DNA of 64,000 nucleotides from Mycolicibacterium alvei (lineage in GTDB: Bacteria; Actinomycetota; Actinomycetes; Mycobacteriales; Mycobacteriaceae). This document shows positions 9,542 through 19,225 of the stretch, one piece after another; position 1 is the stretch's first letter, and each line of letters begins with the position of its first letter. The notes under the pieces are model-generated. The model searched no databases. It was not told the DNA's origin and was given only the letters and a program-made list of their open reading frames with translations. The stretch spans positions 2,728,001 to 2,792,000 of the forward strand of contig NZ_AP022565.1 of the NCBI RefSeq assembly GCF_010727325.1, read 5' to 3'. A program made the translations under genes and the position numbers.

Positions 9542-9823
9542 TCAGCGGTACTCACACAGGTAGGCAGTCTCGACCTCGGTACGGACCTGGAACTTGCTGT
9601 CGGCGGGCACGGTGAAGTGTCCACCGGCTGCGAAGGTCTCCCACTCCTGGCTGCCGGGCAGCTTGACCGTCAACGCGCCGGAGACCACCCGCATGATCTC
9701 GAGCCGGGACGTACCGAACTCGTACTCGCCGACAGCCATGACGCCCACGGTCGCATTGCCCTCCGGCGTCGCGAAGGCGATCGATGCGACGTCGCCGCCG
9801 AAGTACTCGTTGACCTTGAACAA
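9542..9823 (-). CDS. ppnP: Pyrimidine/purine nucleoside phosphorylase PpnP-like (DUF1255 cupin)
   Basis: Small cupin of 93 residues that matches E. coli PpnP/YaiE in length and landmarks ([35 protein letters not shown]-terminal YLCEYR). PpnP cleaves nucleosides phosphorolytically. I chose TTG at 9823 because it gives the family N-terminus and has an AAGGAG site five bases upstream; the longer ORF to 9937 enters the cobW region and lacks support. It lies 61 bp after the cobW stop on the same strand. Confidence 0.85.
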   Translation of the reverse strand: MFKVNEYFGGDVASIAFATPEGNATVGVMAVGEYEFGTSRLEIMRVVSGALTVKLPGSQEWETFAAGGHFTVPADSKFQVRTEVETAYLCEYR

Positions 9824-9884
9824 TGCGGCTCCTTGAATTCGGGTGAGCGGCCAGGATAACCGGGCGGTGAACCGCCGCCACCGG

Positions 9885-10829
9885 CTACACCACGTACTTG
9901 AGCACCCCGAGCATCGCGTTCTCGTCGGCGGGTTCACCGGTGCACCGATCCAGGCCGGCCCGCACCTCCGACGGGTCCATCCCGGTGCCGATCAACACCA
10001 ACTCGGTGCTCCCGGCCCGCCGCTTCTCGAAGCGCAGCGAGCTGCCGACCAGCTGCAGCAGGAAACGCTCGTCACCGAAGTCGACGAACCCCTTGGCGCG
10101 GTAGAGCCCTTCGGGGCGGTCCCGCAGAAACTCCATGAACAGGCGCGGATTCACGACGTCATCGGTGCGGAACTCGATGCTCTGATACTCGGGATGGTGG
10201 TGATCGTGCTCGTCGTGCAGAAGCTCGTCGAACGACAGCTGGGCCTGCGGCGCCCGCGGCTGCGGCGGGTCGATCAGCAGCTGCGGGTCGATGCGGGCAA
10301 AGTCGGTGGGCTGCACCGGAACCCGGGGACTGAGTTCGCGGATCCGTGCGAGCAGGCCGTCGACGTCGGCGCACTCGGACACCTTGTTGAGCACCACCAG
10401 ATCGGCGACCGGCAGCCCGTGGCTCAGGTCGGGTTGGATGCCGTCGAGGACCAGCACCAGGCCGGCGTAGTGGAAGCGGGAATCGTCGACGGTGACGATG
10501 GTGCGAGCCAGGGCGCCCGGCTCGGCCACCCCGCTGGCCTCCACCACGATGAGGTCCAGCCGGGGCTTGACGGCGGCGAGCTTGCCCAGCATCTCCCCGA
10601 CTTCCTCGCCGTCGACCACACAGCAGATGCACCCGTTGGACAGCGACGCCATCGCATCGACCTGGCCCGCGACGAGCATGGCGTCGATGTTGACCGCACC
10701 GAAGTCGTTCACCAGCGCACCGATCCGCACACCGCGGCTGTTGCGCAGCAGGTGGTTGAGCAGCGTGGTCTTGCCGGAGCCGAGATGCCCCGCGACCGCC
10801 AGCACGGGTACAGATCCGGTCGACGTCAC
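9885..10829 (-). CDS. CobW/COG0523-family GTPase (metallochaperone type)
   Basis: G3E GTPase of 314 residues. The P-loop GHLGSGKT is at 14-21, the metal-binding CxCC (C67, C69, C70) follows in NGCICC, and [10 protein letters not shown] is at about 95-104. The guanine-specificity motif reads LNKVS where LNKxD is usual. A His-rich loop (HDEHDHHH, 205-212) precedes the C-terminal CobW_C domain. Such proteins deliver zinc or another transition metal to client enzymes. It follows the FAD oxidoreductase stop by 16 bp, so they are probably co-transcribed. No Zur box was seen upstream. Confidence 0.9.
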   Translation of the reverse strand: MTSTGSVPVLAVAGHLGSGKTTLLNHLLRNSRGVRIGALVNDFGAVNIDAMLVAGQVDAMASLSNGCICCVVDGEEVGEMLGKLAAVKPRLDLIVVEASGVAEPGALARTIVTVDDSRFHYAGLVLVLDGIQPDLSHGLPVADLVVLNKVSECADVDGLLARIRELSPRVPVQPTDFARIDPQLLIDPPQPRAPQAQLSFDELLHDEHDHHHPEYQSIEFRTDDVVNPRLFMEFLRDRPEGLYRAKGFVDFGDERFLLQLVGSSLRFEKRRAGSTELVLIGTGMDPSEVRAGLDRCTGEPADENAMLGVLKYVV

Positions 10830-10845
10830 CGGGCCATCGTAGGGT

Positions 10846-12630
10846 TCAGGTCGGCCAGCGGGCGTCGACGATGTCCAGCGCGTGGGGCAGCCTGGCCCGG
10901 TACCGCACCTTGTCGGCGGCCTTGAACGGCCCCCACCACGGCGCCTGGAACAACTCGACGACCTTGATCTTCGGACCCGAATAACCCGACGCCATCAGTA
11001 CCCCGTTGGCGGCGTAACGGCCGCCCTCGTTCGCACCCTCCATCGTCGTGACGTTCTGGTCGGTCTTGATCCACTCGCCGGCCAGGAACAGGTTGTCGAT
11101 CCCGGTGACCGCCTCGGGCCGCCGTGCCCACGACCCCGGGTCCTGGATGAACAACGGCTCGTCGTTGCGCACGTTGGGTGTGCCCGAGTCGATGATGGAC
11201 GGATCGAGGAACCACGAATGCACCATCTTGTCCGTGACCACGACGCCGGTGTCGTTGAGATGCGCCTTGATCTGCGCCCAGGCCTCGGCGGCGATCTGCG
11301 GCGGGGTGCACTGCCGCGCGCTGAGCCCGTTGAAATTCCCCGGGGTGCTCCAGTCGGACAGGATCGCCGACAGACAGTCCTTGACGGTGCCGTCGCCATA
11401 CGAGGTCAGCGGCCGCTTCCAGAACTGGGCCTCGCTGATCGAGGTGAGGCCCCAGCCGGAGTCGACGTAGTTGACGTGGCCCTTGGTGACGTCGACGCGT
11501 TCCCGCAGGAAGAACATCAACCCGTTCATCCACTCGGTACGAAGCGCCGCCACTGAAGCCAGCTTGGGATCGGCGGCGATCACGTCGGGGGTCAGCACCG
11601 CTGCCAGCTTCTCGCACGGCACCGCCGAGATGTACCAGTCGGCGACCACCGGCTGCGACACCCCGTTGCCGTCCACCACCGTGGCCGACCCGATATGGCG
11701 GCCGTTGGGGGTCAGCCGCGCCAGCGACTGGCCGAGCCGGAACGTCACCCCCAGCGACTGCAGATGCGCGACCCACGGATCGATCCACTGCAGGCTGGTG
11801 GGCCCGTTGAGCACCCGGTCGAACCCCTTGTTGTCGATGTCGTTGCCCAGCAGCAGGATCGACCACACCGAGGCCTCACCGACCAGCCCGATCGAATGTG
11901 CGCTGGCATCTTTGGATTTGGAGGCGGCCAGGTTCCGGATGATGCCGTCGGCCAGATACCGGTTGTACTCCTTGCTCTTGCGGTCGGCACCGATGTATTT
12001 CTCCCAGGTCATGTTGTCCCACTGGCCGAGCTTGCGCTCGTCGCAGCTGGTGACGTAGACAGCGAGCTTCTGCGCCGCGTACACCGCCTCCAACGGCGGC
12101 AGCCGGAACAACGTCTGGAACACCGCAGCCACCGATTCGGTGAAGGCTTTCGGAGTGATCGGGTTGGGCAGCGTCGGGATCGGAAACGGCAGCGGGATCG
12201 TCAGATCGGCCCGCCCCAGGCCCGAGTGCAGGTATGACGTGGCCCGGGTCAGGTTCTGCCAGACGCCGAACGTGTTGCCGGCGAAGGGGATACGTCGCAT
12301 GGTGTCGGTGACGTTGCGGTAGAAGCCCGGAAAGAACCGGAAGCCGTGCTCCGCCGGCAGCGGGCTGCCCGACGGGGACGGCGCCGCGATCGAACGCGCC
12401 TTGCCGCCCAGTGCCTTTCGCTCGAACACCGTGACGCGATACCCGCGCTCGGCCAACTCGTGGGCGGCGGTCAGACCCGCCACCCCGGCACCGAAGATGG
12501 CCACCGTCGAACCCGGTGCGGCGCGCGCGGCCACCGGCCTGGCGAGCGCCGCGGCGGCCACCCCCGCAGTCGCCGTCCCGGCCAGAAACGACCGCCGTGT
12601 CAACTGACGCTCCCCGACCCCACCCGACAT
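10846..12630 (-). CDS. Tat-exported FAD-dependent oxidoreductase (amine oxidase/phytoene desaturase-like)
   Basis: A 594-residue flavoprotein with a twin-arginine leader: LTRRSFLAG at 10-18, then a hydrophobic alanine-rich stretch and an ARAAP cleavage region near 35-39. FAD-binding GAGVAG (G47, G49, G52) follows at once, with an acidic E at the end of the second strand (VFERKALGGKARS). The C-terminal FAD segment is LFLAGEWIKTDQNVTTMEGA. It resembles hydroxysqualene dehydroxylase and carotene desaturase-type enzymes, so an isoprenoid or lipid substrate is plausible, but I cannot name it. It is divergent from the mce operon across 313 bp and leads a run with cobW, ppnP and possibly tspO. Confidence 0.88.
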   Translation of the reverse strand: MSGGVGERQLTRRSFLAGTATAGVAAAALARPVAARAAPGSTVAIFGAGVAGLTAAHELAERGYRVTVFERKALGGKARSIAAPSPSGSPLPAEHGFRFFPGFYRNVTDTMRRIPFAGNTFGVWQNLTRATSYLHSGLGRADLTIPLPFPIPTLPNPITPKAFTESVAAVFQTLFRLPPLEAVYAAQKLAVYVTSCDERKLGQWDNMTWEKYIGADRKSKEYNRYLADGIIRNLAASKSKDASAHSIGLVGEASVWSILLLGNDIDNKGFDRVLNGPTSLQWIDPWVAHLQSLGVTFRLGQSLARLTPNGRHIGSATVVDGNGVSQPVVADWYISAVPCEKLAAVLTPDVIAADPKLASVAALRTEWMNGLMFFLRERVDVTKGHVNYVDSGWGLTSISEAQFWKRPLTSYGDGTVKDCLSAILSDWSTPGNFNGLSARQCTPPQIAAEAWAQIKAHLNDTGVVVTDKMVHSWFLDPSIIDSGTPNVRNDEPLFIQDPGSWARRPEAVTGIDNLFLAGEWIKTDQNVTTMEGANEGGRYAANGVLMASGYSGPKIKVVELFQAPWWGPFKAADKVRYRARLPHALDIVDARWPT

Positions 12631-12943
12631 ACCGACACCACCTCAGCTCGGCAACTCATGTGGGCGATAAGTTAACGGTAATTCTGCCGCGCACCGGCCC
12701 GACACGCCGAGTTGAATTCAGCCCAATTCGTGCGATCTGCTGATCACAAACCAGGCCTTATAACTCACGGTTACCTGACGATACGAGGAAATTAGACTCG
12801 AGAATGATGATTCACTTAATCCTTGCAATGGGGTCCCGAAATGTGACATGCTCCACAGGCGACCGGGGGGTCGAAACGGTGCTCAGCACAACCAGCTGAC
12901 CGGCCGGCCCCGCGCATGCCACGACACGCGCGGAAGGAACTCG
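12631..12943. promoter_or_regulatory. Divergent regulatory region between the FAD oxidoreductase and the mce operon
   Basis: This 313-bp gap holds no supportable gene. The middle (about 12670-12840) is AT-rich and contains possible promoter hexamers such as TAGACT. A long leader precedes yrbEA, whose AAGGA site lies just before the ATG at 12944. Imperfect inverted repeats are present around 12710-12733, but none matches an operator I know. Confidence 0.45.
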
Positions 12944-13756
12944 ATGACCTACCAGCTACCAGCGTCCAAGGGCCCTGTTCGGGACGTTCTGGTGCAGGGC
13001 GGCTACGTGCTCGGCTTCTCGGTCCAGGCGTTGGTCAGCGTCGTCACCGCGGTGGTACGCCGACGCCTGGTACTCGACGAGGTCGTCAATCAGACCCTGT
13101 TCATCGGTCGGGTCTGCACCGGACCTGCCCTGCTGCTGATGATGCCGATCGGCGTGTTCATCGCGGTGTCGGTGGGTGAGCTGGCCGGACGCATCGGTGC
13201 CGGAGGCTACTCGGGCGCAGTGGTGGCGTTCATCATCGTCGGCCAGGCTGCGGCCCTGGTGTGCGCGCTGATGATGGCGGGCGTGGCCGGTTCGGCGATC
13301 TGCACCGACCTGGGATCACGCACCATCCGCGAGGAGATCGATGCATTGGAGGTCATGGGGCTCGACGTGATCGAGCGCCTCGTCGCGCCCCGGCTGGTCG
13401 CCGCCGTCATCGTGGCCCTGGCCCTGTGCTCGATCGTCACCTTCGGCGGCGTGATGGCCTGCTACGTCTACCACATCAGCGTGCAGAACCTGCCCGCCGG
13501 AACGTTCCTGGCCACGTTCAGCCAGTACGGTCAGGTGTCGGATTTCGTGATGGCACTGATCAAGTCGGCGGTGTTCGGACTCACCGCGACCCTGGTCGCC
13601 ACCTTCAAGGGTCTGCACACCAAGGGCGGTGCCGGCGGGGTGGCCAACGCGGTGAACGAGGCCGTGGTGCTGGCCTTCGCGCTGGTCTTCATCCTCAACA
13701 CCACCATGTCGGCGCTCTACACCGTGGTGGTTCCGGCCGTGGGCAGCTACCGATGA
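12944..13756 (+). CDS. yrbEA: YrbEA/MlaE-type permease of an Mce transporter
   Basis: Integral membrane permease of 270 residues (about five or six membrane segments) and first gene of the mce operon. With YrbEB it forms the channel through which Mce-bound lipids or sterols are imported, energised by an MceG ATPase encoded elsewhere. The MlaE signature region EEIDALEVMGLDVIERLVAPR (residues about 128-148) contains the coupling segment that contacts the ATPase. The ATG at 12944 has AAGGA upstream. Its stop overlaps the yrbEB start (ATGA), so the two are translationally coupled. Confidence 0.92.
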   Translation: MTYQLPASKGPVRDVLVQGGYVLGFSVQALVSVVTAVVRRRLVLDEVVNQTLFIGRVCTGPALLLMMPIGVFIAVSVGELAGRIGAGGYSGAVVAFIIVGQAAALVCALMMAGVAGSAICTDLGSRTIREEIDALEVMGLDVIERLVAPRLVAAVIVALALCSIVTFGGVMACYVYHISVQNLPAGTFLATFSQYGQVSDFVMALIKSAVFGLTATLVATFKGLHTKGGAGGVANAVNEAVVLAFALVFILNTTMSALYTVVVPAVGSYR

Positions 13757-14610
13757 CCGCGGTCACCAGCAGCGCTGCCCTGCAACGGATTTCACGGCCC
13801 GCGGTCGCGGGGTACAACGCACTCGCGGTGGCCGGCCAGCACGTCACGTTCTACGCCAAGGTCCTCAGGTCCCTGCCGTATGCCCTGGTGCGCTACCGCA
13901 AGCACACCCTGGGCCAGATCGGCGAGGTCACCTTCGGCACCAGCTCGCTACTGTCCGGCGGCGGAACCATCGGCATCGTGTTCGCGATGTCGCTGGCCGC
14001 GGCCATGATGCTGGGTGTCGAGACCCAGCGCGGCCTGGACCTGGTCGGGATGAACACGCTGTCGGGCATGCTGGCGGCGATCGCCAACACCCGCGAACTG
14101 GCACCGGTGGTGGTGGCAATCGCATTGGCCGCCAAGGTCGGAACGGGTTTCACCGCCCAGATCGGGGCCATGCGGATCTCCGACGAGATCGACGCGCTGG
14201 ACGCGATGGCGCTGCGCTCGATCCCCTACCTGGTCGGCACCCGCGTACTGGCCTCGGTGGTCTGCGTCATCCCGATCTACATGATCGGACTGCTGGCGAG
14301 CTACCTGTCCACCCGCACCGTGGTGGTGTTCTTCAACGGCGCCTCACCGGGCACCTACGACTATTTCTTCCACCTGGCCCTCGGTCCGCGAGACCTGCTC
14401 TACTCCGGGATCAAGGCCATCGTCTTCGCGATCGTAGTGGCGCTGGTGCACTGCACCTACGGCTACTTCGCCTCGGGCGGGCCCGCCGGGGTCGGGCAGG
14501 CCGCGGGCCGCGCACTGCGCACCGCGATCCTCGCGGTCGGCATCCTCGACGTGCTGCTGACCTTCGCGCTGTGGGGCCTGGTCCCCGAGATCCCCGGGAT
14601 GGGAATGTGA
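13753..14610 (+). CDS. yrbEB: YrbEB/MlaE-type permease of an Mce transporter
   Basis: Second permease, 285 residues, of the MlaE family. Its ATPase-contacting segment reads ISDEIDALDAMALRSIPYL (about residues 143-161). It has five or so membrane helices, and its N-terminus is longer than in YrbEA, with a cytoplasmic amphipathic stretch. It starts within the yrbEA stop codon and overlaps the mceA GTG by four bases, as in a tightly coupled operon. Confidence 0.92.
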   Translation: MTAVTSSAALQRISRPAVAGYNALAVAGQHVTFYAKVLRSLPYALVRYRKHTLGQIGEVTFGTSSLLSGGGTIGIVFAMSLAAAMMLGVETQRGLDLVGMNTLSGMLAAIANTRELAPVVVAIALAAKVGTGFTAQIGAMRISDEIDALDAMALRSIPYLVGTRVLASVVCVIPIYMIGLLASYLSTRTVVVFFNGASPGTYDYFFHLALGPRDLLYSGIKAIVFAIVVALVHCTYGYFASGGPAGVGQAAGRALRTAILAVGILDVLLTFALWGLVPEIPGMGM

Positions 14611-16019
14611 AGCGGCTCAAGCAAACCGGGCGCGCTGAGCCCAGCCGGGCGAGACTGGCCCTGCGCGGCCTGGCCGCCGCCACCGCAGCGATAGTGGTGG
14701 CGTCGGTGCTGGTGGCCCGGGCATCTGGACACTTGGAGCGCAGTGCCGATGTGTTCGTGGGGGTTCCGGTGTCGGCCGGGCTGATCACCGGCGGATCTCC
14801 GGTGCGCTATCACGGCGTCAACATCGGACGCATCGCCGACATCGAATCGGGCACCCGTATCTCCCGGGTCCGGCTGGCGATCGAGCCTGACACCCTGCGC
14901 CTCATCCCGTCCTCGGCGGTCGCCCGGATCGTGCCCCGGACCTTCTTCGGCGACATCTATCTGCAACTCGTCGATCCGCAAGGCAACCGGTCGGCGACCG
15001 GACTGAAGGCCGGTGACACCGTCGCGATCGACGACAGCCCCGATGCGATGGCGCTCTACGACGTGTTCACCAAGATCGTCGACCTGTTCTCGCAGATCAA
15101 ACCCGAACGCATGCAGAGCGCACTCACCTCGATCAGCCAGTCGCTGCGCAACCGCGGCTCCGAGCTGGGCACCACGATCGACAACCTGAGCGCGAGTGCC
15201 GAGGTGCTCACTCCATCGCTGGTCCGGTTCCTCGACACCACACCGCAATTCCGGGATGTGATGGCCTCGCTGAACACCGCCACCCCCGACATCATCTCCA
15301 CCCTGTCAGCCGCGACGTCGGTGTCCGACCGGATGGTCGACGACCAGAAGAAGTTCGCCTCGGCCATCGACGGTTTCGCCCGGTTCTCCTCGGTGCTCAC
15401 CTCGTTCATGTCCGATCACCGCGAGCAGCTGATCACCGTGGTCGACTCGGCGGGCAAGATCATGGCGACCACGGCCGCCCAGCCGCTGGGACTGGTGGAC
15501 ACTCTGGCCGGCGCCCAGTCGTTCGGTGAGGCCGGCGCCAAGGTGTTCGCGACGGGCAAGTTCAACATCACGGCCGTGGCGACCTTCGCCGGACCGATGC
15601 CGTACTCGCTGCAGGACTGTCCGGTGTACGGGAACACCCAGGGCGCCCGCTGCGCCGAATCCGCACCGTCGGGTGAGGTGCCGGATCAGCCGGAGGACGT
15701 GTTGGCCCGCCCGGCCGCCGACCTGCCCGTCACGCCGTTCACCGCCCCGGCCCCGCACCTGCCCACGAATTCGTTCCTCCCGCCCGGGCCCGGGCTGCCG
15801 CAGTCGGCGCCGATCCCCACGGAACCGCTGCCCGCCGAGGCGGTTCCGGGTGCCGCGCCCGCGTCGGCCGTCGTCGACGCCGACCGCCAGGCCCACGCCC
15901 TGGCGGTCCTGCAGGACGAACTGGCTCCCCCGGCCGGAGCCCCCTCGACCCAGCCGAACATCGCCACGGTGCTCATGCTGGGCCCCCTGGTGCGCGGCAC
16001 GGAGGTGCAGGTCTCATGA
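14607..16019 (+). CDS. mceA: MCE-family protein MceA
   Basis: Periplasmic lipid-binding Mce subunit, 470 residues. A single N-terminal membrane anchor (about 20-38) is followed by the MlaD/MCE domain (about 45-125, GLITGGSPVRYHGVNIG), a helical region (about 150-330) with the Mce4/CUP1025 type extension, and a long Pro/Ala-rich tail. Two cysteines (LQDC and ARC) may pair. The start is GTG at 14607, overlapping the yrbEB stop (GTGA); the in-frame upstream extension lies inside yrbEB. The six Mce subunits form the tunnel across the cell wall. The operon number cannot be assigned from sequence alone. Confidence 0.9.
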   Translation: MKRLKQTGRAEPSRARLALRGLAAATAAIVVASVLVARASGHLERSADVFVGVPVSAGLITGGSPVRYHGVNIGRIADIESGTRISRVRLAIEPDTLRLIPSSAVARIVPRTFFGDIYLQLVDPQGNRSATGLKAGDTVAIDDSPDAMALYDVFTKIVDLFSQIKPERMQSALTSISQSLRNRGSELGTTIDNLSASAEVLTPSLVRFLDTTPQFRDVMASLNTATPDIISTLSAATSVSDRMVDDQKKFASAIDGFARFSSVLTSFMSDHREQLITVVDSAGKIMATTAAQPLGLVDTLAGAQSFGEAGAKVFATGKFNITAVATFAGPMPYSLQDCPVYGNTQGARCAESAPSGEVPDQPEDVLARPAADLPVTPFTAPAPHLPTNSFLPPGPGLPQSAPIPTEPLPAEAVPGAAPASAVVDADRQAHALAVLQDELAPPAGAPSTQPNIATVLMLGPLVRGTEVQVS

Positions 16020-17068
16020 ACCGCAACGGCCGGTGGCAGTCGTGGGCCAAGCTGGGCGCCTTCGGCACGGCCGGGGTGCTCAGCGCGGTGCTGGTGATCA
16101 ACACCCTGTCGGTGCCGGTGCGCGGCAGCACCGTCACCTACCAGGCGCAGTTCACCAGCGTCGAGGGCCTCAATGCCGGAAACCCGGTGACCATGAACGG
16201 CATTCGGATCGGACGGGTGGATTCGATCCGGTTCGCCCCCAACGCCGACGGCACCAGCCGGGCCGACGTCGACATCGAGGTCAGCTCCGACTTCACCCTC
16301 ACCAGCAATGTCACCGCGGCGGTGCGCTACGGCGACATGCTCGGCGCCCGCTATGTGGCTCTTGCCGATCCGGGCGGTGCCATCATGGATGTCTCCACCG
16401 ACGAGCCGCCGGCGCGCCTGGCCGCCGGTGGCGTCATCCCCCTCGCCCAGACCTCTCCGGCGGTGGATCTGACGGCGCTGCTCAACGGGTTCAAGCCACT
16501 GTTCGACGCGCTGGCTCCCGAGCAGGTCAACACCTTGACCCGGGGATTCGTCGAGACCTTCAGCGGCCAGGCCCAGACCTTGACGACGCTGCTCACCCAG
16601 ATCGCCGCCATGACTTCGTCGTTGAGCAACAACGCGGGGATTTTCACCCAGCTGATCGACAACATGTCGACGTTGATGCGCACGATGAACACCCGCCAGC
16701 CTCAGCTGGAGCAGATGCTGCACGGGCTCAACCGGCTCAGCGCCGCGGTGACCTCCGGTGACCGGCAGTTCGAGATGCTCATCGACCAGGGCAACGCCGT
16801 GCTGGCAACGCTGGCCAACACGGTCAACAACTCCAGCGCCGCCTACGGAGACACCATCACCAACCTCGATGCCATGCTGCAGGCCTGGCAGCCCAACACC
16901 GAGCAGTTCACCACGCTGCTGGCCCGGCTGCCGGAGTTCGGCGATGCGATCAACCGGACCTCCAGCTACGGCGGGTTCGTCAGCCTCTACCTGTGCAACT
17001 TCACCCTCAAGATCCGCAGCCATGAAGCCAACATCTTCGGCAGCAGACACTCCGAGGTGTGCCTGTGA
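16016..17068 (+). CDS. mceB: MCE-family protein MceB
   Basis: Second Mce subunit, 350 residues: N-terminal anchor (about 11-30), MlaD domain (about 38-115, GLNAGNPVTMNGIRIG) and a long helical region. It ends with two cysteines (YLCNF and EVCL), as is common in MceB. It starts with ATGA overlapping the mceA stop. The next gene begins at its stop (GTGATG). Confidence 0.92.
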   Translation: MNRNGRWQSWAKLGAFGTAGVLSAVLVINTLSVPVRGSTVTYQAQFTSVEGLNAGNPVTMNGIRIGRVDSIRFAPNADGTSRADVDIEVSSDFTLTSNVTAAVRYGDMLGARYVALADPGGAIMDVSTDEPPARLAAGGVIPLAQTSPAVDLTALLNGFKPLFDALAPEQVNTLTRGFVETFSGQAQTLTTLLTQIAAMTSSLSNNAGIFTQLIDNMSTLMRTMNTRQPQLEQMLHGLNRLSAAVTSGDRQFEMLIDQGNAVLATLANTVNNSSAAYGDTITNLDAMLQAWQPNTEQFTTLLARLPEFGDAINRTSSYGGFVSLYLCNFTLKIRSHEANIFGSRHSEVCL

Positions 17069-18123
17069 TGTTCCTCGTCAAGCTGATCGACCTCTTCGTC
17101 GGCGCGGTGATCTTTCTCTTCGTCAAGGATCAGCGCAAACACAATCCGTCAATTCCGTTGGCGCTAGGCATGATCGGTACGGTCACCCTGGTCGGCATCA
17201 TGGTGGTCTCGGTCGGGATCCCCCGCGCGGTCTACCACGTGCGGACCGATGCCTATGTCGCCGAGCTGGCCAACGCCAGCGGCCTGTCCGGCGGTGACCC
17301 GGTGTACGTCGCCGGGGTGCCGGCCGGGCGGGTGGAAGACGTGGCCCTGGCCGTCGACCGGGTCCGCGTCGGGTTCCGGCTGGACAAGGCCCAGGCCCTC
17401 GGTAACCGCACCACGGTCACGGTGCGACTGCGGACCGTGCTGGGCAAGCGATTCCTCGACGTCATGCCGGCCGGAACCGTCAATGGAATGGACTCCAACG
17501 TGATTCCGTTGTCGCGCACGACGGTGCCCTACAGCCTCGACGAGGTGGGCCGCAAGGCCGCGAACACCGCCGAGCACCTCGACCCACAGCCGTTGACGGC
17601 CATGATGAACACGCTGGCCGAGACCATGCCGGGCGACAGCACCGAACTGGGCCAGGCGCTGGCCGGGATCAGTGCGGCCAGTTCGGCCTTCGCCGACAAC
17701 GGCGACAAGATCGACGAGATCCTGCGGATCAGCCGGTCGATGGCCGAAATGCTGTCCCACCAGACGGATTCACTGGCCGACACCGCGGCCAACGCGCAGT
17801 ACATCGTGTCGTCACTGGCCGCGCGTCGTCAGGCACTCACCGACATCGTCACCAACCTGACCGCGATCATGCGGCACCTGGCCGCCATCTACACCGAGAA
17901 GCAGGCCGATTTCGGCAGCCTGATCGCCGGCCTCACCGCGGTCACCGGAACCTTGAAAGCCAACGTGGACAAGATCGATCAGACCCTGTTGAAGATGCCC
18001 CCGGCGATCCGCGCCGTCACCAACTCCACCGGCAACGGCCATTGGGCCGACGTCAACTCGCCGTCCGTGGTGATGCCCGACAACCTGTTGTGCTTCCTCA
18101 ACGTTCAGCGGGAGTGCCGATGA
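17068..18123 (+). CDS. mceC: MCE-family protein MceC
   Basis: Third Mce subunit, 351 residues from the ATG at 17068 (a GTG one codon earlier at 17065 is equally possible). The N-terminus has a positively charged juxtamembrane stretch (VKDQRKHN) between two hydrophobic stretches, then the MlaD domain (GLSGGDPVYVAGVPAG) and helical repeats. It ends with a Cys pair (LLCFLNVQREC). It is coupled to mceB and mceD by overlapping start and stop codons. Confidence 0.9.
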   Translation: MFLVKLIDLFVGAVIFLFVKDQRKHNPSIPLALGMIGTVTLVGIMVVSVGIPRAVYHVRTDAYVAELANASGLSGGDPVYVAGVPAGRVEDVALAVDRVRVGFRLDKAQALGNRTTVTVRLRTVLGKRFLDVMPAGTVNGMDSNVIPLSRTTVPYSLDEVGRKAANTAEHLDPQPLTAMMNTLAETMPGDSTELGQALAGISAASSAFADNGDKIDEILRISRSMAEMLSHQTDSLADTAANAQYIVSSLAARRQALTDIVTNLTAIMRHLAAIYTEKQADFGSLIAGLTAVTGTLKANVDKIDQTLLKMPPAIRAVTNSTGNGHWADVNSPSVVMPDNLLCFLNVQRECR

Positions 18124-19223
18124 GACGCAACGTTGGGCTCGCGGTCCTCATGGCCGTGTGTCTGGTGGCCGGCGGCTGGTACGTCTTCGGCCACACCGAC
18201 CGGGCCCGCACCGTGCACGCCGACTTCGGCTACATCAACGGCATCTACCCGGGCAGCAAGGTCACCGTGCTCGGCGTGCCGGTAGGACGGGTCACCGCGG
18301 TGACACCACAGGGCACCACGGTGCGGGTCACCATGACCCTGCCCGACGACGTCGCACTGCCCGCCGACCCGGACGCCTACGTGGTGAGCCCGGCACTGAT
18401 CAGCGACCGCAGTGTCGAACTCGGCCCGGCCTACAGCGGATCCGGGCCCACCCTGGCCGACGGACACGTCATACCCGCCGACCACAGCCACTCCCCCATC
18501 ACCTTCGACAGCATGCTGGGCAGCCTGAGCACGCTGACCTCGGCGATCGGGCCGCAACAGGGCGACATCGGAGCGGTGTTGACCCGCGGTGCCGACCAGT
18601 GGCGCGACCAGGGCAAGCTGTTCAACTCCGCGATGCGCAACCTCAGTGCCGCCAGCGGCGTGCTCGGCGCCAGGGCCGAGGACATCGGCGCGGTGGTGGA
18701 CAACCTCAGCACGCTGATGGCCGCGTTCAATCAGAGGCAGGTGTCGCTGAACCAGATGGTCGACGAACTCGGGCAGGTCGGCGGCAGCTGGGCCGACGCC
18801 AACGTCGACATCGCCCAGCCCATGGCCGATCTCAAGGTCGTCCTCGATCAGGTCGACACCTTCGTCGCCCAGCACGGTGACGATCTCGGCACGATCGCGG
18901 CCAACCTCAACGCCGTCGGCGACGTGCTGACCGCCAAGCAACCGCAGCTGGCCGAGTTCATGGACCTGGTGCCGTTGATGATGCAGAACCTGTCCAACAC
19001 CGTCGGCCAGGATCGGCGCGGCCGGATCCGGCTGAACGTGTCCACGGTGCTCACCCAGTTCGCCGCGGCCCAGAACTTCTGCGACCGCAACATGCTGCCG
19101 ATGTGCGTGGGCGCCGGGATCACCAACCCGATCTCCTACCCGATCAGCCGCTCGGATCCGCTGGGCATCGTATCCGCCGTGACCGGGAACGCACCGGCGC
19201 CGAACCCGAAGTATCCGAGGTGA
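18120..19223 (+). CDS. mceD: MCE-family protein MceD
   Basis: Fourth Mce subunit, 367 residues. Anchor about 5-24, MlaD domain (GIYPGSKVTVLGVPVG) at about 40-115, then a long alpha-helical needle region with repeated leucines. The C-terminal part has a Cys pair (NFCDRNMLPMC) and a Pro-rich end. The ATG at 18120 overlaps the mceC stop (ATGA). Confidence 0.92.
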   Translation: MRRNVGLAVLMAVCLVAGGWYVFGHTDRARTVHADFGYINGIYPGSKVTVLGVPVGRVTAVTPQGTTVRVTMTLPDDVALPADPDAYVVSPALISDRSVELGPAYSGSGPTLADGHVIPADHSHSPITFDSMLGSLSTLTSAIGPQQGDIGAVLTRGADQWRDQGKLFNSAMRNLSAASGVLGARAEDIGAVVDNLSTLMAAFNQRQVSLNQMVDELGQVGGSWADANVDIAQPMADLKVVLDQVDTFVAQHGDDLGTIAANLNAVGDVLTAKQPQLAEFMDLVPLMMQNLSNTVGQDRRGRIRLNVSTVLTQFAAAQNFCDRNMLPMCVGAGITNPISYPISRSDPLGIVSAVTGNAPAPNPKYPR

Positions 19224-19225
19224 CC

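Noticed and set aside
9533..9600. tRNA-like string GGGTAGCTCAGCGGT
   Set aside because: No matching acceptor stem, anticodon arm or T-loop follows, and the bases belong to the ppnP 3' end.
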